The notes under the pieces: model-generated
Told to the model about the DNA's origin: nothing
What the model saw: the letters and a program-made list of their open reading frames with translations, nothing else
Database searches by the model: none
Position numbers and translations under genes: made by a program
Assembly (NCBI RefSeq): GCF_017875645.1
Contig: NZ_JAGGMR010000001.1
Coordinates: 7,006,001 to 7,070,000 of the forward strand
Reading direction: 5' to 3'
From: Nocardia goodfellowii
Lineage (GTDB): Bacteria > Actinomycetota > Actinomycetes > Mycobacteriales > Mycobacteriaceae
Length of the DNA stretch: 64,000 nt
Part shown: positions 17,270-25,800 of the stretch, piece by piece
How the letters are laid out: each line of letters opens with the position of its first letter
How positions within the stretch are numbered: the first letter of the stretch is position 1

Positions 17270-17622
17270 GTGCCGATCCTGTCCTGATTGCTGATCGGTC
17301 GCAATACTTCCGGCAGCACCGGCGCAGCCACTGTCGTTGCCCACCCGCTATGCATATTCGTGGACAGACGCGTTCACAAGACCCGGCGAAACGTCTTACG
17401 ATGCTTTGATATTCGGGGCGGTCCCGGATTCCGGGGACCGCGACGTCGCATCACCGCCCACGCTGACCGGCAACTTCGGCCCGCTCGTTCATCCCGGCGA
17501 GGTCAACCGACTGTAAAAACCGTTGCCGCGCAGTAACTGTTTTGGGCTGGGCATGGTTGAATCGCGGAGGCCCCGGGGGGCCGTTGTCTGTTGTCAGCAC
17601 GGATAGGATTCGCAGGACTCGC
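17270..17622. other. Intergenic region between divergent response regulator and membrane protein
   Basis: About 350 bp without a supported gene. It should hold the promoters of the two-component operon (minus) and the QPYG-repeat membrane protein (plus). The only marked element seen is the 15-nt sequence at 17512-17526, listed separately. Confidence 0.6.
17512..17526 (+). repeat. 15-nt element TGTAAAAACCGTTGC, copy 1
   Basis: TGTAAAAACCGTTGC lies about 97 bp upstream of the membrane protein start at 17623. The identical 15-mer recurs at 19059-19073 upstream of the ESX island. It is AT-rich against the GC-rich background. It could be a shared regulator site; its meaning is unknown. Confidence 0.6.
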
Positions 17623-18276
17623 ATGAGCGCACCTCAACCACCCAATCCCTACAATCAGCCCGGCGGGTGGCAGCCCCAGCAGCCCTATGGCGCACAACAG
17701 CCTTACGGGGCCCCGCAGCCTTACGGCGGACAGCAGCCCTACGGTGCGCCGCAACCGTACGGACCTGCGGGACAACAGCCTCCGCAGTACGGCCCGCCCG
17801 GCCAGCAGCCCTATGGCCAGCAGTTCCCGCCCCCGCCTCGCAACGGCGGCAACAAGACCCTGCCGATCGTTCTCGGTGGCGGCGCCCTTTTGATCGTCAT
17901 CGTGCTCGTGGGCGCTTTCTTCCTGTTCTCCGGCGAGGACGGCGGCATCGGCGGTTCCTCCAAGAGCCCGCGTGAAGTGGCCGAGGCCTGGGTCAACGGC
18001 ACCGGCGACAAGAAGAATCTGGTCTGCAAGTCCGATCTGGCGAAGCTCGACAGCGTCAAGACCACCGGCACCGTCCCCACCAACGTGCCGAAGATCGACT
18101 CGACGAGCACCTTGAAGAGCGTCGACGTGGCCAGCGGCGCCAGCAGCGGCACCTTCACCACCGAGATCAGCGTGAAGGTCGCCGGCAAGACGAACAAGCA
18201 GAGCTTCACCTACAAGCTGGTGCAGGAAAGCGGTGACTGGAAGGTCTGCGGACTGACCGAGGCCCTGCTCAAGTAG
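17623..18276 (+). CDS. Membrane protein with QPYG-repeat N-terminus and small extracytoplasmic domain
   Basis: A 217-residue protein. Residues 1-75 are Pro/Gln/Tyr/Gly rich with repeated QPYG units (typical cytoplasmic low-complexity tails of actinobacterial membrane proteins). A single helix follows (LPIVLGGGALLIVIVLVGAFFLF), then an extracytoplasmic domain of about 115 residues with two cysteines (LVCKSD and WKVCGL) that could form a disulfide; the fold may be NTF2-like (DUF4878 type), a tentative assignment. The ATG at 17623 starts MSAPQPPNPY; the in-frame extension to 17542 is not family-like. A strong terminator follows at 18307-18333. Confidence 0.85.
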   Translation: MSAPQPPNPYNQPGGWQPQQPYGAQQPYGAPQPYGGQQPYGAPQPYGPAGQQPPQYGPPGQQPYGQQFPPPPRNGGNKTLPIVLGGGALLIVIVLVGAFFLFSGEDGGIGGSSKSPREVAEAWVNGTGDKKNLVCKSDLAKLDSVKTTGTVPTNVPKIDSTSTLKSVDVASGASSGTFTTEISVKVAGKTNKQSFTYKLVQESGDWKVCGLTEALLK

Positions 18277-18306
18277 CGACTGCTCCAGTACCCCAAAAAT
18301 TTCCGG

Positions 18307-18333
18307 CCGCCCGGCATCGACGATGCCGGGCGG
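18307..18333. terminator. Hairpin terminator between convergent genes
   Basis: 12-bp perfect arms CCGCCCGGCATC (18307-18318) and GATGCCGGGCGG (18322-18333) with a 3-nt loop. It lies 30 bp after the plus-strand membrane protein gene and 13 bp before the end of the minus-strand SUFU gene, so it can serve both. A U-tract is weak, as usual in actinomycetes. Confidence 0.75.
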
Positions 18334-18345
18334 TCGTGTTCCCGG

Positions 18346-18996
18346 TTATTGCCCGATCAGCGTTCCGCGACCGACATCGGTGACATGCAGCGGCAACTGG
18401 TTCCCCAGAAACGCCAGCACGGCGGCCCCGTTACCGCCGCGCGCAGCTTCGTACTCCGCCAGAGTCAACCCCACCACCTGCAGGAATTCCACACTGCCGT
18501 GCGGTGTTTCGATCGCACCGAGCTCCGGATCCAGCGTGAAAGCCATCGCGCGCAGGGCACTGTCCTCCCCGCCGATCGGACCGGCCGCCTTCATCGTATG
18601 CCCGGCTTCGAACCACTTCCCGCTGTCGCACACATACCGCGCCAAGCTCTGCAACAGCACGGCCGCCCACATCGGCGGCTGCGCGTCACCCGCCCGCATC
18701 GCGACCCGAACCGTGAATTCGAACCCCCATCCCGAAATCTCCGGGTTCGACGATTCCTTCTCATACAGCTCGGACATCCCGTAACCGATGTAGTGCCAAT
18801 GCGGAACGGGCTCGGTACGCGTGAAAATGCTGATGCCGTCCAGCGGATCGGGTCCGCCGAGCGCCCACGGCTGCTTCGTACCCAGATGAAACGGTCGCGA
18901 ATTCCCGTACAACCGCTGCAGGGCGTCGTCGATGGCGGCCCATCCTGATGCGTCACTCACTCGGATCACCGTAATGAGACGGTTTCCGTTGCGCAC
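18346..18996 (-). CDS. Suppressor-of-fused (SUFU) domain protein, candidate immunity protein
   Basis: About 205-216 residues with SUFU family features: AIDDALQRLYGNSRPFHLG, DPLDGISIF, PHWHYIGYGMSELY, the GWGFEFTVRV strand and ELGAIETPHGSVEFLQVVGL. Bacterial SUFU proteins are established as one of the immunity families of polymorphic toxin systems. This gene is divergent from, and 199 bp away from, the ESX toxin island, which makes it a candidate immunity gene for the giant toxin; that link is inference. Start uncertain: GTG at 18996, 18969 or 18960, none with a strong ribosome binding site. Confidence 0.85.
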   Translation of the reverse strand: MRNGNRLITVIRVSDASGWAAIDDALQRLYGNSRPFHLGTKQPWALGGPDPLDGISIFTRTEPVPHWHYIGYGMSELYEKESSNPEISGWGFEFTVRVAMRAGDAQPPMWAAVLLQSLARYVCDSGKWFEAGHTMKAAGPIGGEDSALRAMAFTLDPELGAIETPHGSVEFLQVVGLTLAEYEAARGGNGAAVLAFLGNQLPLHVTDVGRGTLIGQ

Positions 18997-19058
18997 GGTG
19001 TGCGGGGCTCAAATCTCTGTAAAACCGAGAATGCATCGACACCGGCTCCTCAAATGAT

Positions 19059-19073
19059 TGTAAAAACCGTTGC
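19059..19073 (+). repeat. 15-nt element TGTAAAAACCGTTGC, copy 2
   Basis: Identical to 17512-17526. It lies 123 bp upstream of the first ESX-island gene. A shortened relative, TGTAAAACCG, occurs about 40 bp earlier (from about 19018). The element may be part of the island promoter. Confidence 0.6.
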
Positions 19074-19195
19074 GCAGGCACGAAATCCGGTTCTCCAGCA
19101 AGCTCGGAGCTGCTTCACTCGAAGGGTCCAGACGCCGGGCGATTTGTCGCCGGCCCGGCACTGCGGGGTAGATCGAGTGCTGTAGGAGATCAAAA

Positions 19196-21160
19196 ATGGC
19201 AGATGGGGACGGCGAGCAGACTGCTGTCGATCTGACCGAGTTACTCACAAGCGGGACGGCGCTCGGGTGGGGTGATTTGTCGACGATCGCCCAAGAGCAG
19301 GGGCAGCTACTGGTCGACAACGGCGCCGCGTACTCGGCGGCCACGGCATTCAACGAGGCCATCGGGCAACTGATGGGCATCGATAACGGCGCTCAATGGA
19401 TGGGGGTGGGGGTCGATCGGGTAGCGGGCCTCAACAGCTGGTTGACCGCGATGGGGAAAGTGAACTTGCGAACGATCGCGCTCACCGACGCCTTGGACGG
19501 CATGCGCGGCGTCATGTCGGACATCTACGACACGTTGGTCGCCGCCGGCAAGGCATACGAGGCAGCCGAGGAGGTCTCCGCCGCCGGATTCGACTCCCTC
19601 ACCGCGCCGACCATGACCATGGATCTGCCCTTCATCAGCAGTAATGAATCGCCTTTCAGCTGGACCGGAGGCGAGAAGCCGGAGGGGCTCTCGGACGGCC
19701 TCCGGACCCAAGTACCCGAAAGTGTCCTGCCCGCCAGCCTCGGCCCGCTCTCCGATGACGCGGACAATATGAGCTGGGACCAGCTTTTCGACGTCGGCCA
19801 GTCGATCCGAGACAACAACATCGTGTCGAAGTTCGAATCCACAGCCGAGCGCTGGTGGCAGATGGCCAATTTGGTGGAGCAGGCTTTGCTGCGCCCCAGG
19901 GAACGACTGGCGGCGATCACCGCCGAGTCGTGGCAAGGAGCTGGAGCTACGGCGGCCGTCGCGGCCGTCGACACCTTCATGGCCGAGTCCGGAAAAACCG
20001 TCGACGCGGTGCGGTTGACCGGCGATCTCATCCATTTCATCGCGGAGTGGGCCGGCAAAACCGAGAATGCGATGCCGGCGTTCCAGGACTACTCACGAAT
20101 CCACACCCTCAGTGACAACGTCACCCAGATCGAAGGTGAATGGATGCGCCCCTACGCGGTCGATGACTTCCTGGTCGAGCTGGATAATTACCGCGAGGCC
20201 TTCCGCGCCAATTACGTGGAGAACATCCTGCTGACCGACAAGTCCATACCGGAGATTCCTATTCCGCCCAACCCGACGGTGGGAGACCTCACTATTCCCG
20301 ACCTCACCCCCAACGAGAATCCGGGAGGCACCGACTACGCCGACCCGGGCGGTGGTGGTGGACTAGACGCGGGCGGCGGTGGGCTCGATCCAGACGCCTT
20401 CGAACCGGACGCATGGCCGGGAAATGCTTCTCCGTCCGAACTACCTGCGGACCAGGCACCGACCACGCACCCGGCAGGCTCGGACACAGCGCCGGCGGAC
20501 CGGACCCCCGATCAAGACTCGACCGGATGGCAGCAGTCGGCCCAGCAAGCCGCGCAGCAGGGTATGAGCGCCCTCGAACAACTCGCACAGCAGGGTTCTC
20601 AAACTCTCCAGGAAGCGCTCCAGAACTCAGGCGGGATGCCGCTCGCAACGAATCCCCTTGCGAGCGTGCCGACTTCGCTGGGGCAGAGTACGGCTCCACT
20701 GGCAGGTTGGCGGCCCTCGGGTATGAGTAGCGGCGCTGGTGCGGCTTCCGATCCGGGCAATACCCGGTCACTGGCCGATGCGGCGAAGCTGTTTCCGCGC
20801 GCGAGCGTGAGCGGGACCGACTTCCAGACCGCCGGCCGGACCGCAGCCGGCGGTGCGCAATACCCCACCGCGGGTTCGCCCGGAGCGACGGGCTCCCCGG
20901 GCGCCGCGGCCCGCGGCAAGGACGATGAACGGCACAAGCGCCCCATGTATCTGGAGTCGGCCGAGCACATCGAGGAAGCGATCGGTCAGGCGCTGGAAAC
21001 CACGCGGCCGGTCGCGGGCGCGACGAATGCCCCGGCAGTGTCCTCGCCCGCACACGCGATCCCGGTCGTGGTGCCGGACCGCACACCCGCTCCCGAGGCC
21101 ACCGCCCAGCAGGCGCCCACACCGCAGCGGCCCGCGCCGCAGACGGTGCCGGTTCAATGA
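19196..21160 (+). CDS. PPE/WXG-like ESX substrate with Pro/Gln-rich C-terminus
   Basis: A 654-residue protein heading the ESX island; the ATG at 19196 has a GTAGGAG ribosome site. The N-terminal half is helical and carries two WXG100-like turns: W68-M-G70, followed about 50 residues later by Y121-E-A-A-E125, the Y-x-x-x-E form of the ESX export signal, and W246-Q-G248 (SWQGAGATAAVAAVDTFM). From about residue 360 the chain is Pro/Gly/Gln/Ala rich and probably disordered. This layout suits a secreted ESX substrate of PPE or EspB style that could pair with the EspC-like protein and be chaperoned by the next gene product, EspG. Exact family not certain. Confidence 0.8.
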   Translation: MADGDGEQTAVDLTELLTSGTALGWGDLSTIAQEQGQLLVDNGAAYSAATAFNEAIGQLMGIDNGAQWMGVGVDRVAGLNSWLTAMGKVNLRTIALTDALDGMRGVMSDIYDTLVAAGKAYEAAEEVSAAGFDSLTAPTMTMDLPFISSNESPFSWTGGEKPEGLSDGLRTQVPESVLPASLGPLSDDADNMSWDQLFDVGQSIRDNNIVSKFESTAERWWQMANLVEQALLRPRERLAAITAESWQGAGATAAVAAVDTFMAESGKTVDAVRLTGDLIHFIAEWAGKTENAMPAFQDYSRIHTLSDNVTQIEGEWMRPYAVDDFLVELDNYREAFRANYVENILLTDKSIPEIPIPPNPTVGDLTIPDLTPNENPGGTDYADPGGGGGLDAGGGGLDPDAFEPDAWPGNASPSELPADQAPTTHPAGSDTAPADRTPDQDSTGWQQSAQQAAQQGMSALEQLAQQGSQTLQEALQNSGGMPLATNPLASVPTSLGQSTAPLAGWRPSGMSSGAGAASDPGNTRSLADAAKLFPRASVSGTDFQTAGRTAAGGAQYPTAGSPGATGSPGAAARGKDDERHKRPMYLESAEHIEEAIGQALETTRPVAGATNAPAVSSPAHAIPVVVPDRTPAPEATAQQAPTPQRPAPQTVPVQ

Positions 21161-21954
21161 GTCGCAGGTGGCGCTTCACGGATCTGGAATTCGTTGTCCT
21201 CTGGGCGGAATTGCGCGAACATCGGTTACCGGCGCCGTTCGTCTACACCAGCCGCACCAAGTTCCTGCACGAGGCCGAGCGGGCGAAATCACAGACCCGA
21301 GAGAACCTTCGGGCGCGTTGGGATCGATCGGTCGAGGACGTTTTGACCGCGGTGGCCCGGCCCGATCTCAGAATTACGGTGAGCGGATGCGCGGCAGCCG
21401 ATCCGGAGGATCCGCGCGGCCGGATCCGCCTGCACGCCGCCCGCAGCGGCCCGCGATGCTTCGTCCTCACGCAACTTCCCGGCGAAACGATCTGGCACAG
21501 CGGCGGATTCACCGTCGCCGAATACAACGCATTGGACATGGCCGACGCGGTCGTGGCCCATCTGCCGAAATGTCCGGGCGGGCGGCGGGCACAGCTGACC
21601 TTCCCCACCACACTTCAGAACAGCGATAGCGACTACGGGCAGTCGTGGGTGCGCGAAACCGAGGTCAGCCCGGAAACCGATGCTCTCGGCGAGTTCTCGA
21701 ACGCGCCTGTGCAGCGCCTCGGCATCATTCGAATCGAACAGGGAAATTCACGTTTCGGTCCGCGCGGCATCGCCCGGCGAGCACTGGCGTGGCGGGATGT
21801 GGCCGACGACGGGCGCTACATCATCACCAACGATGACCCGCCCGTCGCCATGGGAGTCGATACCAGGCAGTTGATCTCCCGGCTCAACGGCGAGATCGCC
21901 TGGGTCATCCGGGCAATCAAGGACGAGCGCGCAGCGCAGCCACAGCGCACATGA
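21157..21954 (+). CDS. ESX secretion-associated chaperone EspG
   Basis: A 265-residue EspG-family protein: a cytosolic chaperone that binds PE/PPE-type substrates and delivers them to the ESX (type VII) machine. Family features: the opening RFTDLEFVVLWAEL strand and helix, PFVYTSRTKF, the central sheet (RCFVLTQLPGETIWHSGGFTVAEY) and the C-terminal helix NGEIAWVIRAIKDE. It overlaps the preceding gene by 4 bp (ATGA), so the two are coupled; this supports the upstream protein being its client. No ESX core genes (EccB-EccE, MycP) occur in the window, so the secretion machine must be encoded elsewhere. Confidence 0.87.
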   Translation: MSRRWRFTDLEFVVLWAELREHRLPAPFVYTSRTKFLHEAERAKSQTRENLRARWDRSVEDVLTAVARPDLRITVSGCAAADPEDPRGRIRLHAARSGPRCFVLTQLPGETIWHSGGFTVAEYNALDMADAVVAHLPKCPGGRRAQLTFPTTLQNSDSDYGQSWVRETEVSPETDALGEFSNAPVQRLGIIRIEQGNSRFGPRGIARRALAWRDVADDGRYIITNDDPPVAMGVDTRQLISRLNGEIAWVIRAIKDERAAQPQRT

Positions 21955-21973
21955 CGCAGGAGAAGGTGAACCG

Positions 21974-22303
21974 ATGAGCAGTGAAATCGAAGTCGACCTC
22001 GAGGCTATGCGGCTGGCCGGCCGCGACACCGAGCGGGTACGCGACGGATTCCAGCGGGCGGCCGACGCCGGTCAAGCATGTCTGGACCAGTTCAATGCCA
22101 CCTACAGCGGTGACAGTTTCGATTCTGATTTCGCCAACGGAGGTGACGGTGACCCCGGGTTCCGGGAGTACATGAGCCTGCTGATCGAAGCGGCTGCCAG
22201 TTGCGCCACTTCCGGCGCCGATGTCACCGAGGCACAGGACATGACCGTGACAATGCTGAGCGCCACCGACGAATCGTCGGCGTCGAACTTCGGTCGCCGG
22301 TAG
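21974..22303 (+). CDS. EspC/WXG100-like small ESX protein
   Basis: A 109-residue, mostly helical, acidic protein starting MSSEIEVDLEAMRLAG; a good AGGAGAAGG site precedes the ATG. The N-terminal helix (AGRDTERVRDGFQRAADAGQ) and second helix (GFREYMSLLIEAAASCATSG) suit a helical hairpin of the EspC/EspF (ESX target) type. The turn has no W-x-G and no clear Y-x-x-x-D/E tail, so it may depend on a partner for export. In other actinomycetes such small proteins precede CpnT-like toxins, as EsxE/EsxF do for CpnT. Family assignment is tentative. Confidence 0.75.
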   Translation: MSSEIEVDLEAMRLAGRDTERVRDGFQRAADAGQACLDQFNATYSGDSFDSDFANGGDGDPGFREYMSLLIEAAASCATSGADVTEAQDMTVTMLSATDESSASNFGRR

Positions 22304-22311
22304 GAGGGGCC

Positions 22312-22866
22312 TTGCGAGACAGGCGCGCCGCCAAGGGCGAACTGGCCGGGATGTTGGATGATTTCCAGCGCCGGATGCGGGCGGTCGGTGCTGTCGCGCA
22401 GCAGCGCGCGCAGATCACCGCGACCGCCACCACCACCGACGAAACGATCACGGTCACGGTGAACGCCGACGGCCAGGTGATCGACACCCGATTCTCCGGT
22501 GACTTCCGCGCGATGACACCGGAACAACTCGGCGCTGCGGTGACCGCGGTCGCGCAGGCTGCCGCCGCCGACGCCGCCCGGCAACTCCAGAACTTGCTGG
22601 CGCCGATCGCGGACGAGCGGGCCCGGCAACCGAAACTGTCCGATCTGGTCGCCGGGATGCCCGATCTGCAAGCCGCGACACCACCCATACCGCCGGCCCG
22701 AATGACATTGGCGGACAACGAAACCGATGGTTCCGAGCCGGTTGCCGGTGCGCGCTCGGAGGTGGCCGCCGTCCCCGACGAGGCGCCGCCCCAATGGCAT
22801 TTCGACGCTGCGGAGGAAGCCGCTGACGGCGCGGAATCCGAAGTGTCGGATAGAGGATGGGGATAA
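22312..22866 (+). CDS. YbaB/EbfC-family protein (EspL-like)
   Basis: A 184-residue protein with a TTG start at 22312 directly after TAGGAGGGG, a strong ribosome site. Residues 1-110 have the YbaB fold pattern: LAGMLDDFQRRMRAVGAVAQQ helix, the strand block ITVTVNADGQVIDTRFSGD, and a long helix (EQLGAAVTAVAQAAAADAARQL). The rest is acidic and low in complexity. YbaB-like proteins (EspL) are established members of ESX loci, where they help stabilise secreted Esp proteins. It lies 6 bp before the giant toxin gene, so a role in handling that protein is plausible. Confidence 0.83.
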   Translation: MRDRRAAKGELAGMLDDFQRRMRAVGAVAQQRAQITATATTTDETITVTVNADGQVIDTRFSGDFRAMTPEQLGAAVTAVAQAAAADAARQLQNLLAPIADERARQPKLSDLVAGMPDLQAATPPIPPARMTLADNETDGSEPVAGARSEVAAVPDEAPPQWHFDAAEEAADGAESEVSDRGWG

Positions 22867-22872
22867 GTACCA

Positions 22873-25800
22873 GTGGGTTTGCCGTTTCCGGAATGGGCGA
22901 TCGACCACGCGTGGATCGCCGGTGCGGATTGGCCGCACGCCGACGAGGACATGCTCGAGGCACTGGGCGACAGGCTGGCCGAGGTCGCGGAGGTCCTGCT
23001 CGGGGAGGAAGTGTCCGACGCCATCTACACCGCCCTCCGATCCAATGCCGCCGCGTACGCGGGCGGAGACGGCGGCTCGGCCATCGAGGATGCGCTGCGC
23101 GGGCTGTTGGACGGCGGAATCGCCCTGACGGAAGGCTTTTCCGAGGCCGCCACGGCAACGTATGAGTACAGCGACGATATTTTCAGCGCGAAGGTGCAGG
23201 GATACATCGCCCTGGGCTGGCTGGTCGCGGAGATCGCGTGGGCCGTGCTCGCCGGACCGGCCGGGCCCCTCATCCATATCACGGCGCTCACCGTCGCCCG
23301 GGAGTTCTTCGAGCGACTGGGCCAGGCGCTGGTGCGAAAGATCGCGAACCAGCTGCTGAGATTGGGTGCCCACAAGGTGCCCACCGTGGTGATCGCGCAC
23401 GGTGCGGCCGAACTGATCGAAGAAGGAATCACCGAGGCAGCGCAGGGCACGGTCGAGGAACTCGGCGCGCAGACCGTGCTGATCAACTCCGGACGCCAGG
23501 ACGGCATCGATTGGGCTCGAGTGGCAGTCAACGCCGGGGTTTCGGCGCTCGCCGGCGCGGGCGGCGGACTCGGTGGACACATCGCGCACCGGCAGTTCGC
23601 GAAAATTCCAGGACTGTCCGTGAACCGGCTGGGCGGCTTGACGCAGGGGCTCGCGGTCGGCGGGATCGCCGGACTGACCGGCGGCGTCACCGCCGCGCTG
23701 GTCACCGGCCAGTGGGATCCGAAAGCCCTTCTGGGCGGGGTCATTTCCGGTGCCGCGCCCAGTGCCGTCTACGGCTGGAAGGGCACCTCCGATCACGCCG
23801 GTGTGTCCATCGCGCAGGCCGCCCAGCAGATGCAGACGCAGAAGCCGTGGATGAGTGCGATGGAAGCGCAGGCCCGCGCCGACACGATGGTGGAAAACCA
23901 GCACAAGCAGGTAGACAGCCAGCCACTGTCATCGTCGGAACGTGCCGCTGCCCACTCGGCGATCGACCGAACCGATCAGGCTGTGACCGCGTCGGCGACC
24001 ACCTCGGGCGACGATGCCAATCCGCAGGTGAACCAGCATGCGCGCCTGGCGATGTTGGAACAGGTCGACGGGACGATCCAGGCTCGCCCGGAGGAGTTGT
24101 CGCCGTTCCGACTTGCCTCGGACGGGACCGAGCCGGCGGTCCAAGCGTCGGCGCATCCGGTTGGGGACACGTCGAATGCCGCGGGTTCCGGCATGGTGCC
24201 GATATCCGGTACGCAGGCCGGGGTACCAGCCACCGCCGCACCGAACGCTGCCGCCGCTTCCGGCACCGCATCGTCCACGCCCGCGAACGCAACCGCGTCG
24301 CCGTCCTCCGCGCACCCGTCGGCCAACTCCAGCGCGGACGTCGAAACCGTCAGTGCCGCAGCGGAACCCGCCACAACGATCGTGCATCCCGATTCGATCA
24401 CCCGTGACCTGGCGACCACCCTCGAGTCTTTCGAGGCCCTGATACCCGGCCTCACCACTCAGCAACTGGATCAGGTTGCGGCCCAGCTGATACCGCCGGT
24501 CGTGGCGGCCACACAGCAGTCGACCGGGCCGCTGCGGGTGCGATTCACACCGCAGCCGACAAACACCTCTTCGGCGCCTCGCGTTCGAGTAATGGTCACC
24601 GAATCCGGCAAAGTCGGTGTCGGTGGACATTCCACTATGTTCGACCTCACGGTGCCGCAAGCAGCGAAACGTACTGCCGTCCAAGCGAACTACCATCCAA
24701 CATTCGCCGGAAACGTGTTGGCCGGCGCCGTGCCCCTGAGCGGAATTCCAGTCGGCGTGCAGGCGGCGCACGCATCCGAGCCCGCCGCCCCGTCCGGCAG
24801 GCAACCGGTGCCCACCTTCACAGCCTCGGCTACACCCGTTTCCGGCTCCGGCTCCGAAAGTCCGCGTCTACCAGAGCCTTTACCCACCAGCCATCCGCTC
24901 GGCCTGAACAGCCCGAAACAGCTTGGACGGCATCCGGATCAACACCCGCAGCGCTTCGATTCCCCGCCGGATCCACCCGCCGGGCCGCGGAGCGGTGGAC
25001 CCGATCTCCCCGGCAGCGATCCGACGCCCGAGGTGGATCCTCGGACAGCTACTGAATTCCAAGCGGCGATAGCAGATCTCGTCCATCAGAACGAATGGCT
25101 GCAAGGCGGCACCGTCCGTACCGGCCTGTTCGAAACCGACGTGTTCGGCTCTGTGCGGACCGAGTTCGGGCCGAACGGTCTCGTGCTGACTATCGTGGTG
25201 AACGAACGTCTCCTCACCGACCGGCATTCGCTATCGGAACTAGTTGCAGTGCACGGCTATTCGATAGATCAACCGGGTCGTTTCGCAGCGGCGTATCTGG
25301 TCGGACAGGCGATTGCCGATATCGTGGGACCGCGGGTGAACGCGAAGGCCAGGCTGGAACTTTACGAACTGTGCCGCGCCATCCATGGTGACGGGGTCGA
25401 TCGGTTCGTCTTCGAGGCATGGCTGGACGAGCAGTTCAGCGAGCGCTGCCGGATCGACCCGCGAGCGGGAGCACGACGGTGGATCAAAATGTCTGTGGCG
25501 CTCCCGGAGTCGTTCGCGGCCCGAGCCGCCGGTGCCGCGACCCCGGGCGCTGACGTACTAGCCGCCGGGCTGGTTCGGGAAGTCGAAGCCAGGCTTGCCG
25601 GTGCCTCCCCGGCGGCACCCGAACTATCGGTCGAGGAGCACACCGCAAAGGCCGGGATGGCCCGGTTGGTGGCGGAACGTTACGGCATCCGGCTGACCGA
25701 TGAACTGGTGAACTCACCGTTCGTCGGCGTCCCTGTGATGCGCGAGATCGTGCATACCGTCGCGGCGGCACACGCATTCCACCCGGACGTGAAACCGTCG

